Assembly (NCBI GenBank): GCA_907163375.1 | Contig: CAJQUW010007737.1 | Coordinates: 558,001-622,000 of the forward strand | Length of the DNA: 64,000 nt | DNA from: Prostheceraeus crozeri | Taxonomy: Eukaryota; Platyhelminthes; Polycladida; Euryleptidae | Reading direction: 5' to 3' | Shown here: piece after piece, positions 8,900-15,839 of the stretch | Numbering within the stretch: position 1 is the stretch's first letter | Layout: each line of letters starts with the position of its first letter | Made by a program: the position numbers and the translations under genes | Notes under the pieces: model-generated | What the model saw: only the letters and a program-made list of their open reading frames with translations | What the model was told of the DNA's origin: nothing | Database searches by the model: none

Positions 8900-9588
8900 G
8901 TTCTTATTCTCGCATGATTGTTATTCCTCAGGATGAATATGTACAATTGACTGCCATGCAGCAAGTAAAGCAACCTCTTGCAAATCAAATGTATAGGAAA
9001 GAAATAGATTATCAGCAAAATGTTCACATCAAAGATCCACATCGTGCTGTATTATTACAATCGGAAACTGTTGAGCAATTGAAAAACTTGAAGAATAAGA
9101 TGCGTGACTCTGTATCGACTGCTACACCTTTAGCATCTCGCGCACATGCCATATCTCTTTTCAACAGTATTGAACCCCATCTCAATGTAAATGATAGAGG
9201 AGAAATCATTACAGATGAAAATAAAGTGATTGATGCTTCACGTTATGAAGACTTGATTCAGTATGCAACACGTAGAAAGCGCCGTCAGGGCTATGTTCCA
9301 CCTGGTTGGTCATACTTTCTTAAACTATTGAAAAAGCATAATGTGCCAAAATTTGCTTTAAATAATGAGACATTGAAAGAACTTGATTCAACAGTGGCTA
9401 CTACTCCAATGCTTCAGGCGATGAAAATGCCAACAAATTGGTTTAAGACGTCACCTGCTACATCCCCTCCCACACTCACTAAGCAAACAAGAGGAAGAAC
9501 TCGACGTAGATCTACATCATCACTAAAACTGGTAAAAGGAAAACGTAAAACAGCTCCTCCTAGGAAATACATGTTCTCAGACTATTAA
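8896..9588 (+). CDS. Conserved Polinton protein downstream of ATPase
   Basis: 230 residues overlapping the ATPase stop by 4 nt. The N-terminal half is polar and helical. A central segment contains 'YVPPGW' followed by 'FLKLLKKHNVPKFAL', a pattern I associate with a widespread Polinton family of unknown function. The C-terminal 50 residues are Ser/Thr/Arg-rich (RGRTRRRSTSS, KGKRK), suiting nucleic acid binding or nuclear import. Position inside the packaging and capsid block suggests a virion or assembly role. Confidence 0.72.
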   Translation: MSSYSRMIVIPQDEYVQLTAMQQVKQPLANQMYRKEIDYQQNVHIKDPHRAVLLQSETVEQLKNLKNKMRDSVSTATPLASRAHAISLFNSIEPHLNVNDRGEIITDENKVIDASRYEDLIQYATRRKRRQGYVPPGWSYFLKLLKKHNVPKFALNNETLKELDSTVATTPMLQAMKMPTNWFKTSPATSPPTLTKQTRGRTRRRSTSSLKLVKGKRKTAPPRKYMFSDY

Positions 9589-9589
9589 T

Positions 9590-9805
9590 ATGAAGCAGAT
9601 GTGTTGCTTGCCATGTAATGAGCCGCCAGAGGTGAATGTCGTTGTCACTTGCACTTGCTGCGCCAGCTCTCATAATGAAACCCCTAAGCAATGTGAACAC
9701 GATCGCAAAACCGCTAAAGCTAAATGCTGCAGTTGTTGTAAATGTAGAAAGGCAAGAAAACAAAAAGATGAGAAGGAGGAAAAAGAGTCAGCCGTCATCG
9801 ACTGA
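9590..9805 (+). CDS. Cysteine-rich small ORF overlapping the integrase start
   Basis: 71 residues starting two bases after the preceding stop. It contains CC, CTCC and CCSCCKC clusters (11 Cys) followed by a charged Lys/Glu tail. It overlaps the N-terminal part of the integrase gene in another frame. It could be a genuine metal-binding protein, an uORF affecting integrase translation, or fortuitous. The immediate ATG after the upstream stop and the clustered cysteines are the only support. Confidence 0.35.
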   Translation: MKQMCCLPCNEPPEVNVVVTCTCCASSHNETPKQCEHDRKTAKAKCCSCCKCRKARKQKDEKEEKESAVID

Positions 9806-10856
9806 ACGTTTGAAGTCAATCTATTATGATGTAAAACATCCGGCAGGATTTGCATCTATCAAGAAATTATCAAAAGCGAGTGGTCTTCCACAATCACAAG
9901 TGAAACGATGGTTAAAGGGTCAGGCTACCTATACACTCCACAAACAAGCGAAAAAGAAGTACCGCACCCGCCATTATATTGTTCATGACATCGATGAACA
10001 GTGGCAAGCAGATTTGTGCGATGTTGCCTCCATTTCAAAACATAACTCGGGCAATAATTTTATTTTAACCGTCATTGATATTTTCTCGCGTTATGCGTGG
10101 GCTCAACCTTTAAAAACTAAAGAAGGGAAAGGAGTAGCAAAAGCATTCCAAACAATTTTTCGAGAAGGTCGCATTCCAAAAAGAATTCAGAGTGATCAAG
10201 GAAAAGAGTTTGAAAATCAGCATGTGACAAGATTATTTGAGAGGCATGACATTGAGTTGTTTAGTGTAAAGAGCGCTTATAAAGCTGCACTCGTTGAACG
10301 TTTTAATCGCACATTAAAAAATCGCTTGTGGCGACATTTTACTGCCAACTTGACACAAAATTGGACAAAGGTTCTACAAGATACACTCCATGCCTACAAT
10401 CACTCTATCCATCGTTCTATTGGACTCAGACCAGTAGATGTAAATGCTGACAATGTAGATAAAGTGCGCGAATCATTCCAACGTAAACGCACTCATGTGA
10501 AAAGTGATGTGAAAATTGGCGATAAAGTTCGTATCTCAAAAGTGAAAAGTGTTTTTGCTAAAGGGTACCTTCCGAATTGGACAGAGGAGGTATTTACAGT
10601 ATCAAGGATTAATCAAAAAGACTCTCCGACCACCTACAAGTTGAAAGATTACGATAATGAAGAAATTGAGGGTAGCTTTTACCGCGATGAGATTGAGGTA
10701 GTCACTGAAAGTGAAACATATTTGGTAGAGAAAATCATTCGATGTAAAAAACGGCAAGGTGAAGAATGGTGTCTTGTTAAATGGACTGGTTATCCTTCAA
10801 GTATGAACTCTTGGATGCGTCGTGCCGACATCTTTCATCTAAGTGATCGACAGTGA
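9675..10856 (+). CDS. Retroviral-type integrase with chromodomain
   Basis: About 393 residues if started at ATG 9675; a later ATG at 9768 is equally possible and would still contain all domains. The rve catalytic core has the triad D113 (WQADLCD), D174 (QSDQGKEFEN) and E208 (LVERFNR). A helix-turn-helix-like region 'ASIKKLSKASGLPQSQVKRWL' lies before it. The C-terminus carries an SH3-like segment and a chromodomain with aromatic cage candidates ('EEWCLVKWTGYP...SWMRRADI'). In Polintons this enzyme inserts the linear genome with 6-bp target duplications, as seen around this copy. The chromodomain may steer insertion to methylated-histone chromatin. Confidence 0.95.
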   Translation: MKPLSNVNTIAKPLKLNAAVVVNVERQENKKMRRRKKSQPSSTERLKSIYYDVKHPAGFASIKKLSKASGLPQSQVKRWLKGQATYTLHKQAKKKYRTRHYIVHDIDEQWQADLCDVASISKHNSGNNFILTVIDIFSRYAWAQPLKTKEGKGVAKAFQTIFREGRIPKRIQSDQGKEFENQHVTRLFERHDIELFSVKSAYKAALVERFNRTLKNRLWRHFTANLTQNWTKVLQDTLHAYNHSIHRSIGLRPVDVNADNVDKVRESFQRKRTHVKSDVKIGDKVRISKVKSVFAKGYLPNWTEEVFTVSRINQKDSPTTYKLKDYDNEEIEGSFYRDEIEVVTESETYLVEKIIRCKKRQGEEWCLVKWTGYPSSMNSWMRRADIFHLSDRQ

Positions 10857-10859
10857 TTC

Positions 10860-10866
10860 ATGCAAA
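10860..10866 (+). promoter_or_regulatory. Late-type motif ATGCAAA
   Basis: ATGCAAAGTTG lies 38 bp before the start at 10898. The extended form ATGCAAAGTTG is also found at 14374, so the conserved motif may be longer than seven bases. Confidence 0.55.
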
Positions 10867-10897
10867 GTTGTAACTAACAATGTTTAGGGTTTGAGCT

Positions 10898-11353
10898 ATG
10901 AATCCAACTGCCTCATTTTATTCACGACCCTCCTATGTAAGTGGCGGAGGACAAATTTACATCGGTGCTCGCCGCCAACGTGGAGGAAGCATACTTGGTG
11001 CACTGAAATCTGTTGTAGCACCTCTCATATCCAATGTCGGTAGATCTTTAAAACGAAATGTTTTAAGTAATGCCGTTGGCTTTGCTGGTGATGTTGCTAG
11101 TGATCTTTCCAGAGGTAGAAGTTTTAAGAGCAGTTTGTTGAATCGTGGGAAGGAACGCGGTTTAAAAACATTGAAGCAGACCATTGCTGGTGTTACTCAA
11201 GGAAAGAAATCACCTAAACGAATGAATAAAGGAAGGAGGAAACATCGCGGAGCTGGTAAGGTGCGATCTTCAGTCAAAAGGCATTCACGCAAACGTCGCA
11301 GAGGCTCTAATCATTCATCAGGCGCTAAACGACGACGCTGCTATAACTTCTAA
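10898..11353 (+). CDS. Basic glycine/arginine-rich core-like protein
   Basis: 151 residues. A Gly/Arg-rich N-terminus (YVSGGGQIYIGARRQRGGS) leads to an alternating hydrophobic helix region (ILGALKSVVAPLIS...), and then a strongly basic tail with repeated Lys/Arg/His (RRKHRGAG, KRHSRKRRRGS). It resembles adenovirus-type core or precursor proteins that condense DNA and are cut by the viral protease. A 'GG' followed by hydrophobics is a possible cleavage context, but this is not proven. It ends 2 bp before the capsid gene start, so both probably share the transcript from the ATGCAAA motif upstream. Confidence 0.65.
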   Translation: MNPTASFYSRPSYVSGGGQIYIGARRQRGGSILGALKSVVAPLISNVGRSLKRNVLSNAVGFAGDVASDLSRGRSFKSSLLNRGKERGLKTLKQTIAGVTQGKKSPKRMNKGRRKHRGAGKVRSSVKRHSRKRRRGSNHSSGAKRRRCYNF

Positions 11354-11355
11354 TC

Positions 11356-12633
11356 ATGGAGTGTAAAACTTCCGGTTTTTGTTTGTTCGATCAACAAGCC
11401 ATACAGACAGATATTCTTAGTTCAAGTATTGTAGATTATCATCCTCGAACAGCTGAGAATGCTGGCCCCATTGAATTTGTTATTCCTGGTGGTAGTGATG
11501 ACTACATAGATTTGAGTTATGCGATGCTTGATTTGAGGTTTAGAATTCAGCAAGCAGATGGAACTGCTATTGACGATGCACATAAAGTTGGACTGAACAA
11601 TTTACCATTGACTACATTACTTCGTGATGTTTCTCTAACGATTGGAGAGCAGCAGGTGGAAGGTGGTCAAAGCGATTATCCCTATAAATCATATTTCAAT
11701 CATGTATCACAGTTTCATCCAGCAGCACAAAAAAGTCATATGGAAGCCATGGGATGGTACAGAGATGAAGCAGGAAAATTTGATGTTGAAACAAACAGTG
11801 GCTTTGTAAAGCGATCTGCTATGATTAAAGATAGTAGAGTATGTCAGCTATATGGTCCGCTGAATTTAGACTTCTTTAGACAGTCAAAGTTTTTACTGTG
11901 TAATACCAGCATGCGACTCAAGCTGACATTGAATAAGCCTGAATTTGCGCTGAATGCATTTGCTAAAGTTGACAATTTTAGAATTCATGTGGAAGATATT
12001 GCACTTTACATTCGTCGAGTAGTACCGAATCCAAGTGTCATTAGAGGGCATGCTGAAGGTCTTAACCGCCAAAATGCCATTTACCCCGTTCAGCATACAA
12101 AGCTTCTCACCTTTACAATTCCGAAAGATCAAAAGAGTTTCATGAAAGATGGCCTCTTTCCATCGGAAGCGCCGAAGCTCCTCATGGTGGCAATGGTTGA
12201 AAATGATGCATTTAATGGTAATATAAAGAAGAATCCTTTCAATTTTAAACACAATCAGTTAAGTGAAATTGCTTTACGTGTTAATGGTGTGAGCCATCCT
12301 GGTCCACCCTACAAACCAGATTTTGCTTCGGATCAATTTATGCGCAGTTATGTTGATTTTATGGATGTTTTTGGCTTTTACAATACGGATGATACCAACG
12401 GACTGACTATGAAAGAGTTTAAGAGTGGATATACTATTTATGCATTTGATTTGACTGCTGACAGCGATATTAGTGCACCCTATCGTCAAGCGAACGTGCC
12501 TCATAATATTCGTTTGGATTTGACGTTCAAAAGAACACTACCTGAGACGATCAATGTATTAATTTATGCAGTCTTCGATTCAAATATTGAAATTACAAAG
12601 TATCGTGACGTGATTCTTCAGTATAATCGTTAA
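11356..12633 (+). CDS. Double-jelly-roll major capsid protein
   Basis: 425 residues. It belongs to the family often labelled 'F54H12.2-like' in animal genomes and recognised in Polintons as the capsid protein. The N-terminal strand 'IEFVIPGGSDDYIDLSY' and the C-terminal 'GYTIYAFDLTAD' followed by 'RLDLTF' and 'VLIYAVFD' match the signature ends of the double-jelly-roll fold shared with large DNA virus capsids. Length is short compared with mavirus but within the range of the fold. The stop and the protease start share a base (TAATG). No frameshift or internal stop is seen. Confidence 0.85.
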   Translation: MECKTSGFCLFDQQAIQTDILSSSIVDYHPRTAENAGPIEFVIPGGSDDYIDLSYAMLDLRFRIQQADGTAIDDAHKVGLNNLPLTTLLRDVSLTIGEQQVEGGQSDYPYKSYFNHVSQFHPAAQKSHMEAMGWYRDEAGKFDVETNSGFVKRSAMIKDSRVCQLYGPLNLDFFRQSKFLLCNTSMRLKLTLNKPEFALNAFAKVDNFRIHVEDIALYIRRVVPNPSVIRGHAEGLNRQNAIYPVQHTKLLTFTIPKDQKSFMKDGLFPSEAPKLLMVAMVENDAFNGNIKKNPFNFKHNQLSEIALRVNGVSHPGPPYKPDFASDQFMRSYVDFMDVFGFYNTDDTNGLTMKEFKSGYTIYAFDLTADSDISAPYRQANVPHNIRLDLTFKRTLPETINVLIYAVFDSNIEITKYRDVILQYNR

Positions 12634-13094
12634 TGAGTTGGTTGACTGCTGACGATATTAAGACTAAAGTGCAGCGTAATGCAGACGAAGCGACGTTGAA
12701 AGCTTTCGATAATGTCTATTCACTCGATACCTTACCACCTGCAGTAAATCACTATCCCATCTTTATTGTGCTAAACACTCATTCACAGAATTTAGGCGGT
12801 GAGCATTGGAAAGCGATCTTTATTGGAGAAGACCGACGTGGTGAACTATTTGACTCTCTTGCTCAACCTCCAAATATACCGACACAGCAGTGGTTGAGAA
12901 AACATACGCGTCAATATCAGCGAAATGAACGCATACTACAACATCCACTTTCATCAACGTGTGGTGCTTTTGTACTGTACTTCATCTTAAAACGTTTACA
13001 TGTATCTCGATTTGCATCTGTTATTCAAAACTTTTCATGTAATCCATCCTCTAATGAAAAAATGATTTGTAAGTTCTATCATGATTTGAAATAA
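12633..13094 (+). CDS. Adenain-like capsid maturation cysteine protease
   Basis: 153 residues, overlapping the capsid stop by one base. The catalytic set is visible: His58 in GGEHWKA, Asp74 in ELFDSLAQPP, Gln103, and Cys110 in SSTCGAF, with the seven-residue Gln-Cys spacing of adenain (C5/C48-type). In Polintons and adenoviruses this enzyme processes structural precursors late in assembly. Its position directly after the capsid gene is usual. The stop codon is embedded in an AATAAA signal (13090-13095). Confidence 0.93.
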   Translation: MSWLTADDIKTKVQRNADEATLKAFDNVYSLDTLPPAVNHYPIFIVLNTHSQNLGGEHWKAIFIGEDRRGELFDSLAQPPNIPTQQWLRKHTRQYQRNERILQHPLSSTCGAFVLYFILKRLHVSRFASVIQNFSCNPSSNEKMICKFYHDLK

Positions 13095-13125
13095 AAACAT
13101 CATGTTGGAAAAATTGTTTTTTATT
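13090..13125. terminator. Overlapping convergent polyadenylation signals
   Basis: Plus-strand AATAAA at 13090-13095 overlaps the protease stop. Minus-strand AATAAA at 13125-13120 overlaps the stop of the TBP-like gene. The two convergent genes are therefore separated by only 26 bp. Confidence 0.65.
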
Positions 13126-13666
13126 TTACAATCCGCTGGGTACGTACATACTCAATGAGATAGTCTAGGATCATATTTGCTTGTTCATGAGATTTTAGTC
13201 CAGTAATGATCACTTTACTATTATGAAAGATTGCCACATGCACAGGTAACCAACAACTAATGAGAGCTGCAGGAAAAAGTTCGGGTTCATAACACAAACT
13301 GTAACTGCTGGTACGAATCTTCAAAAATGATAGACTGTCACTCAATTGAGTAGAGATCACCATATTGTCCACAGTCAGATTCGACATCACACACCTCTCC
13401 CTCTTCCATATCCGACGTAGTAGTCTTTGTAGCTCTAAGCGCATTGACTGCGCCGATGAATGAGAAAGGGCGCCGAGAATCTGTACAGTCCCATTTGGGA
13501 AGAGTTGAAGATTCCGTGAATTGTTCATCTTCACCACTAACATTTGAGGACGGCCCGGGTAATACTTGCTGTTTGGAAGCTGTTGGTGTAATGTTGTGAG
13601 ATCGATTTTGGTGTAGAGTCTGAAGCGACGGAGAATGTTGACGATGGTGTAGCGATGGCGCTTCAT
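13121..13666 (-). CDS. TATA-binding-protein (TBP) homologue
   Basis: 181 residues from ATG at 13666, almost exactly the size of the conserved TBP core. Two pseudo-symmetric repeats are visible. Repeat 1 (about 8-88) has 'IVNILRRFRLYTKIDLTTL', then 'NSKYYPGR', then 'LFPNGTVQILGA'. Repeat 2 (about 98-176) has 'VDNMVISTQ', then 'CYEPELFPAALI', then 'HNSKVIITGLKSHEQA'. The SYEPELFP-like box and the paired 'F.NG.v...GA / F..SKvI.TG.K' strands are diagnostic for TBP. The protein should bend promoter DNA and recruit TFIIB-like factors. Divergence suggests specificity other than canonical TATA. The frame remains open upstream of the chosen ATG, but only through the neighbouring gene. Confidence 0.82.
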   Translation of the reverse strand: MKRHRYTIVNILRRFRLYTKIDLTTLHQQLPNSKYYPGRPQMLVVKMNNSRNLQLFPNGTVQILGALSHSSAQSMRLELQRLLRRIWKRERCVMSNLTVDNMVISTQLSDSLSFLKIRTSSYSLCYEPELFPAALISCWLPVHVAIFHNSKVIITGLKSHEQANMILDYLIEYVRTQRIVK

Positions 13667-13988
13667 GATGAAAGAATGAGTAAATTGAGCGATGTACCTT
13701 CCTTTTATACTTTTCCCAACTACCTTGATGAAATGTGAAGTTAGTATGCAGTTGGGAATGATAGAGTTGAATTCGCCGATTGTTGACGCGCAGCCAGATG
13801 CGATTTCCAATACGTGAATGTCTTTTCATATAGAAGTATTTCAAGTCCTTCATGATATGATGTAGAGATTGAAAATGACGATAAGATAAAGCAAACTCTC
13901 TTCTCACATTTCCAGTTGAATCTTTGAAATAGACGTTTCGATCATGATCCGTTTCAATACGTTGTAGGGAATCCAATTTCCAACTCAT
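13338..13988 (-). CDS. Possible PC4-fold DNA-binding protein, copy 1
   Basis: 216 residues. The first ~108 align with the neighbouring 14011-14367 protein: 'LDSLQ', 'NVYFKDSTGN', 'FALSYRHFQSLHHIMKDLKYF', then 'RIWL', 'IQLYHSQ' and 'WEKYKRKVHRSI'. The strand-strand-strand-helix pattern, repeated twice, recalls the PC4/p15 single-strand DNA-binding coactivator fold, but no residue is diagnostic and this is tentative. The last ~107 residues overlap the TBP-like gene in another frame. That tail is Ser/acidic (DMEEGEVCDVESDCGQ) and may be overprinted or fortuitous. An ATGCAAA motif is 35 bp upstream. Confidence 0.55.
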   Translation of the reverse strand: MSWKLDSLQRIETDHDRNVYFKDSTGNVRREFALSYRHFQSLHHIMKDLKYFYMKRHSRIGNRIWLRVNNRRIQLYHSQLHTNFTFHQGSWEKYKRKVHRSIYSFFHHEAPSLHHRQHSPSLQTLHQNRSHNITPTASKQQVLPGPSSNVSGEDEQFTESSTLPKWDCTDSRRPFSFIGAVNALRATKTTTSDMEEGEVCDVESDCGQYGDLYSIE

Positions 13989-14010
13989 GATGTGTGGTAG
14001 TCATGTCTGA

Positions 14011-14367
14011 TTAAGATTTGCATAGTAGGGCGATGAACTCACGACGAATAAATGTCATGATGGAGCGATGTATGTATCTTCTATACTTCTCCCAATTGTA
14101 TTTGCGAAATGAGAAACAGTTTGCGGAATGAGAATGGTAGATTTGAATTTCATTTCTGTAATGTTGAAGCCAAACTTGATCACCCAAGGAGATGAATCTT
14201 AATGTTTCAAAATATTCCAAATCCCTCATGATATCATTGAGGTTGACAAATTGTCGCCATGTTAATGTAATTCCTCTTGATGTATGACCATGAGAATTTT
14301 TGAAATGTACGTTTCCATCACGATCAACTCTGATATATTGTAGAGAGTCCAAAATCCAAGTCTTCAT
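14011..14367 (-). CDS. Possible PC4-fold DNA-binding protein, copy 2
   Basis: 118 residues from ATG at 14367. Paralogous to the adjacent gene over its whole length, including at the DNA level around the start (ATCATGAAGACTTGG against ATCATGAGTTGG). Motifs: 'LDSLQYIRVDRDGNVHFKN', 'RGITLTWRQFVNL', 'LGDQVWL', 'EIQIYHS', 'NYNWEKYRRYIHRSI'-like helix. It lacks the long acidic tail of copy 1. The fold guess (PC4-like) rests on pattern only. Only 35 bp separate its ATG from that of the divergent gene at 14403. Confidence 0.55.
   Translation of the reverse strand: MKTWILDSLQYIRVDRDGNVHFKNSHGHTSRGITLTWRQFVNLNDIMRDLEYFETLRFISLGDQVWLQHYRNEIQIYHSHSANCFSFRKYNWEKYRRYIHRSIMTFIRREFIALLCKS
14017..14023 (-). 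promoter_or_regulatory. Late-type motif ATGCAAA (minus strand)
   Basis: ATGCAAA read on the minus strand, 35 bp before the start codon at 13988 and inside the 3' end of the upstream gene. This minus-strand copy shows the motif follows gene direction. Confidence 0.5.
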
Positions 14368-14402
14368 GATGTTATGCAAAGTTGCAGATTAGCAATATAA
14401 AA
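14368..14402. promoter_or_regulatory. 35-bp bidirectional promoter region
   Basis: The whole interval between two divergent start codons contains ATGCAAAGTTG at 14374 (plus orientation), then TTAGCAATATAA before the plus ATG. There is no room for long leaders, so both transcripts must have very short 5' UTRs, or start inside the opposite gene. Confidence 0.55.
14374..14380 (+). promoter_or_regulatory. Late-type motif ATGCAAA
   Basis: 29 bp before the start at 14403, the same spacing as the ATPase gene motif. Confidence 0.55.
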
Positions 14403-15800
14403 ATGTCGTTTTATCATATTTTGCTTAGCAATGCGGCTACAAAGAGATTTACTAGCAATCGAGCCGCACTCTTTTCTACTCCCATTGATCATGCACAACA
14501 GCTAAATGGAAATTGGGAAGTGGGTGTCACTCAACTTGTTTATAGCAACTGTGTCTATACTTTTGATCATGAGGTGATGACTATTAATATGAGGCGTACA
14601 GCTGCTTATCAATGTGAAAAGGGGTGCCGAGTATACATTCCACAGTGGCCAAAGAAAGATCTCTTATCATGTAAAAAGTTTATATATGATTTCTTGAATA
14701 AAGCGTGTAAACATATTGTCCAATTTACTCCGCACAATGATGATTATAATTATGTACATCATGTAGTTGAGAAAGATTGGATTGTTGGTTTAAGTCCAAG
14801 TTTAAGAAATGATTTAGGCTACCTCGCTAGCGCCTTAACAAGCTATGATAATTTTAACGTTAATTACCACATAAGTGGTCATAAACAGTTAATATATCGA
14901 GAGGAAGCTTATTATGTAGATCTTATTCCAAGAAATGAGAAGACGTTGGTGAAGAAGATTGTGATTAAACCAAGAAAGACAAACATGACTCCTGAAACAT
15001 TATTGAAGAAATTTAATTATCTCCTTCGAGTTGATGGTAAACAAGTGGCAACATTGACTTATATCAAATCATCTAATCATATTGCAATAAGCAAATTAAA
15101 TGATGATGATCTAGTATTAGTTTGTTCAAAAGATTTTCATCAGTTCTTACGACATCGTTCTGCAGCTGTTCATGGAAAATCTGATATGCAACATTTACCA
15201 TGTGAAAGGTCAAATCAATTTGATACAGAATGGGCCGTATCTTTATACAGAAAGTGTGTAGAGCCTTTTGGTGGTTTCTTACATGAAACAAGAGTGTTGA
15301 TGCCTCGCATTATTACTTCGGTTAAATTGGTTGTAGATTATTTAAATGAAGTGATTAATGAGCAACATATTTCATTTTCTGAAAAAGAAGGTACTTTGTC
15401 TCTCACTATAAGTGGAAAAGGTATTGAACTAATTATGGATAAAACTCTAATGGACATTTTGGGTTTTGACCAAAATATCTTTAAAAGTGGTACTGTAACC
15501 AAAGCTAGCGCAGACATGTCGCTATCGCGTCGTATTAACTATTTTCAGATATATTCCAATATTGGTGAAGATGTACGTGTGGGAGATGTTGAAGCTCCAT
15601 TGCTAGCAATGATACCATACCAGCCAAAGAGCTGCAGTATTTTATCTGAGCATACTTTCAAGAAAGTGCATTATACAAAGCTGAAATCAAACTACATCCC
15701 ACAAATTGATATTGCCATTTATGACGATGCTGGTGCGTTGATTCCTTTTCATAAAGATGCTGTGACAAGTATCACACTCCATTTCCGAATGAAGAGTTAA
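14403..15800 (+). CDS. Polinton minor structural protein, paralogue A
   Basis: 465 residues from ATG 14403; the frame is open upstream without an ATG. The N-terminal module 'LLSNAATKRF...' leading to 'LNGNWEVGVTQLVY' and the C-terminal module 'VGDVEAPLLAMIPY', 'AIYDDAGALIPF' and 'ITLHFRM' define a family found in many animal Polintons next to the capsid genes. Similar segments repeat inside, for example 'IVGLSPSLRNDLGY' and 'ELIMDKTLMDILGFD', suggesting a multi-domain beta-rich particle protein such as a vertex or fibre component. The exact role (penton or spike) is inferred from position only. Confidence 0.7.
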   Translation: MSFYHILLSNAATKRFTSNRAALFSTPIDHAQQLNGNWEVGVTQLVYSNCVYTFDHEVMTINMRRTAAYQCEKGCRVYIPQWPKKDLLSCKKFIYDFLNKACKHIVQFTPHNDDYNYVHHVVEKDWIVGLSPSLRNDLGYLASALTSYDNFNVNYHISGHKQLIYREEAYYVDLIPRNEKTLVKKIVIKPRKTNMTPETLLKKFNYLLRVDGKQVATLTYIKSSNHIAISKLNDDDLVLVCSKDFHQFLRHRSAAVHGKSDMQHLPCERSNQFDTEWAVSLYRKCVEPFGGFLHETRVLMPRIITSVKLVVDYLNEVINEQHISFSEKEGTLSLTISGKGIELIMDKTLMDILGFDQNIFKSGTVTKASADMSLSRRINYFQIYSNIGEDVRVGDVEAPLLAMIPYQPKSCSILSEHTFKKVHYTKLKSNYIPQIDIAIYDDAGALIPFHKDAVTSITLHFRMKS

Positions 15801-15806
15801 TGCAAA
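15800..15806 (+). promoter_or_regulatory. Late-type motif ATGCAAA
   Basis: Overlaps the stop codon of paralogue A and lies 40 bp before the probable start of paralogue B at 15840. Confidence 0.5.
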
Positions 15807-15839
15807 CGTATGCTAATATATTTTTCCAATGTGAATAAT

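Noticed and set aside
11893-12504. Minus-strand frames inside the capsid gene
   Set aside because: Shadows; the plus-strand capsid protein is well supported.
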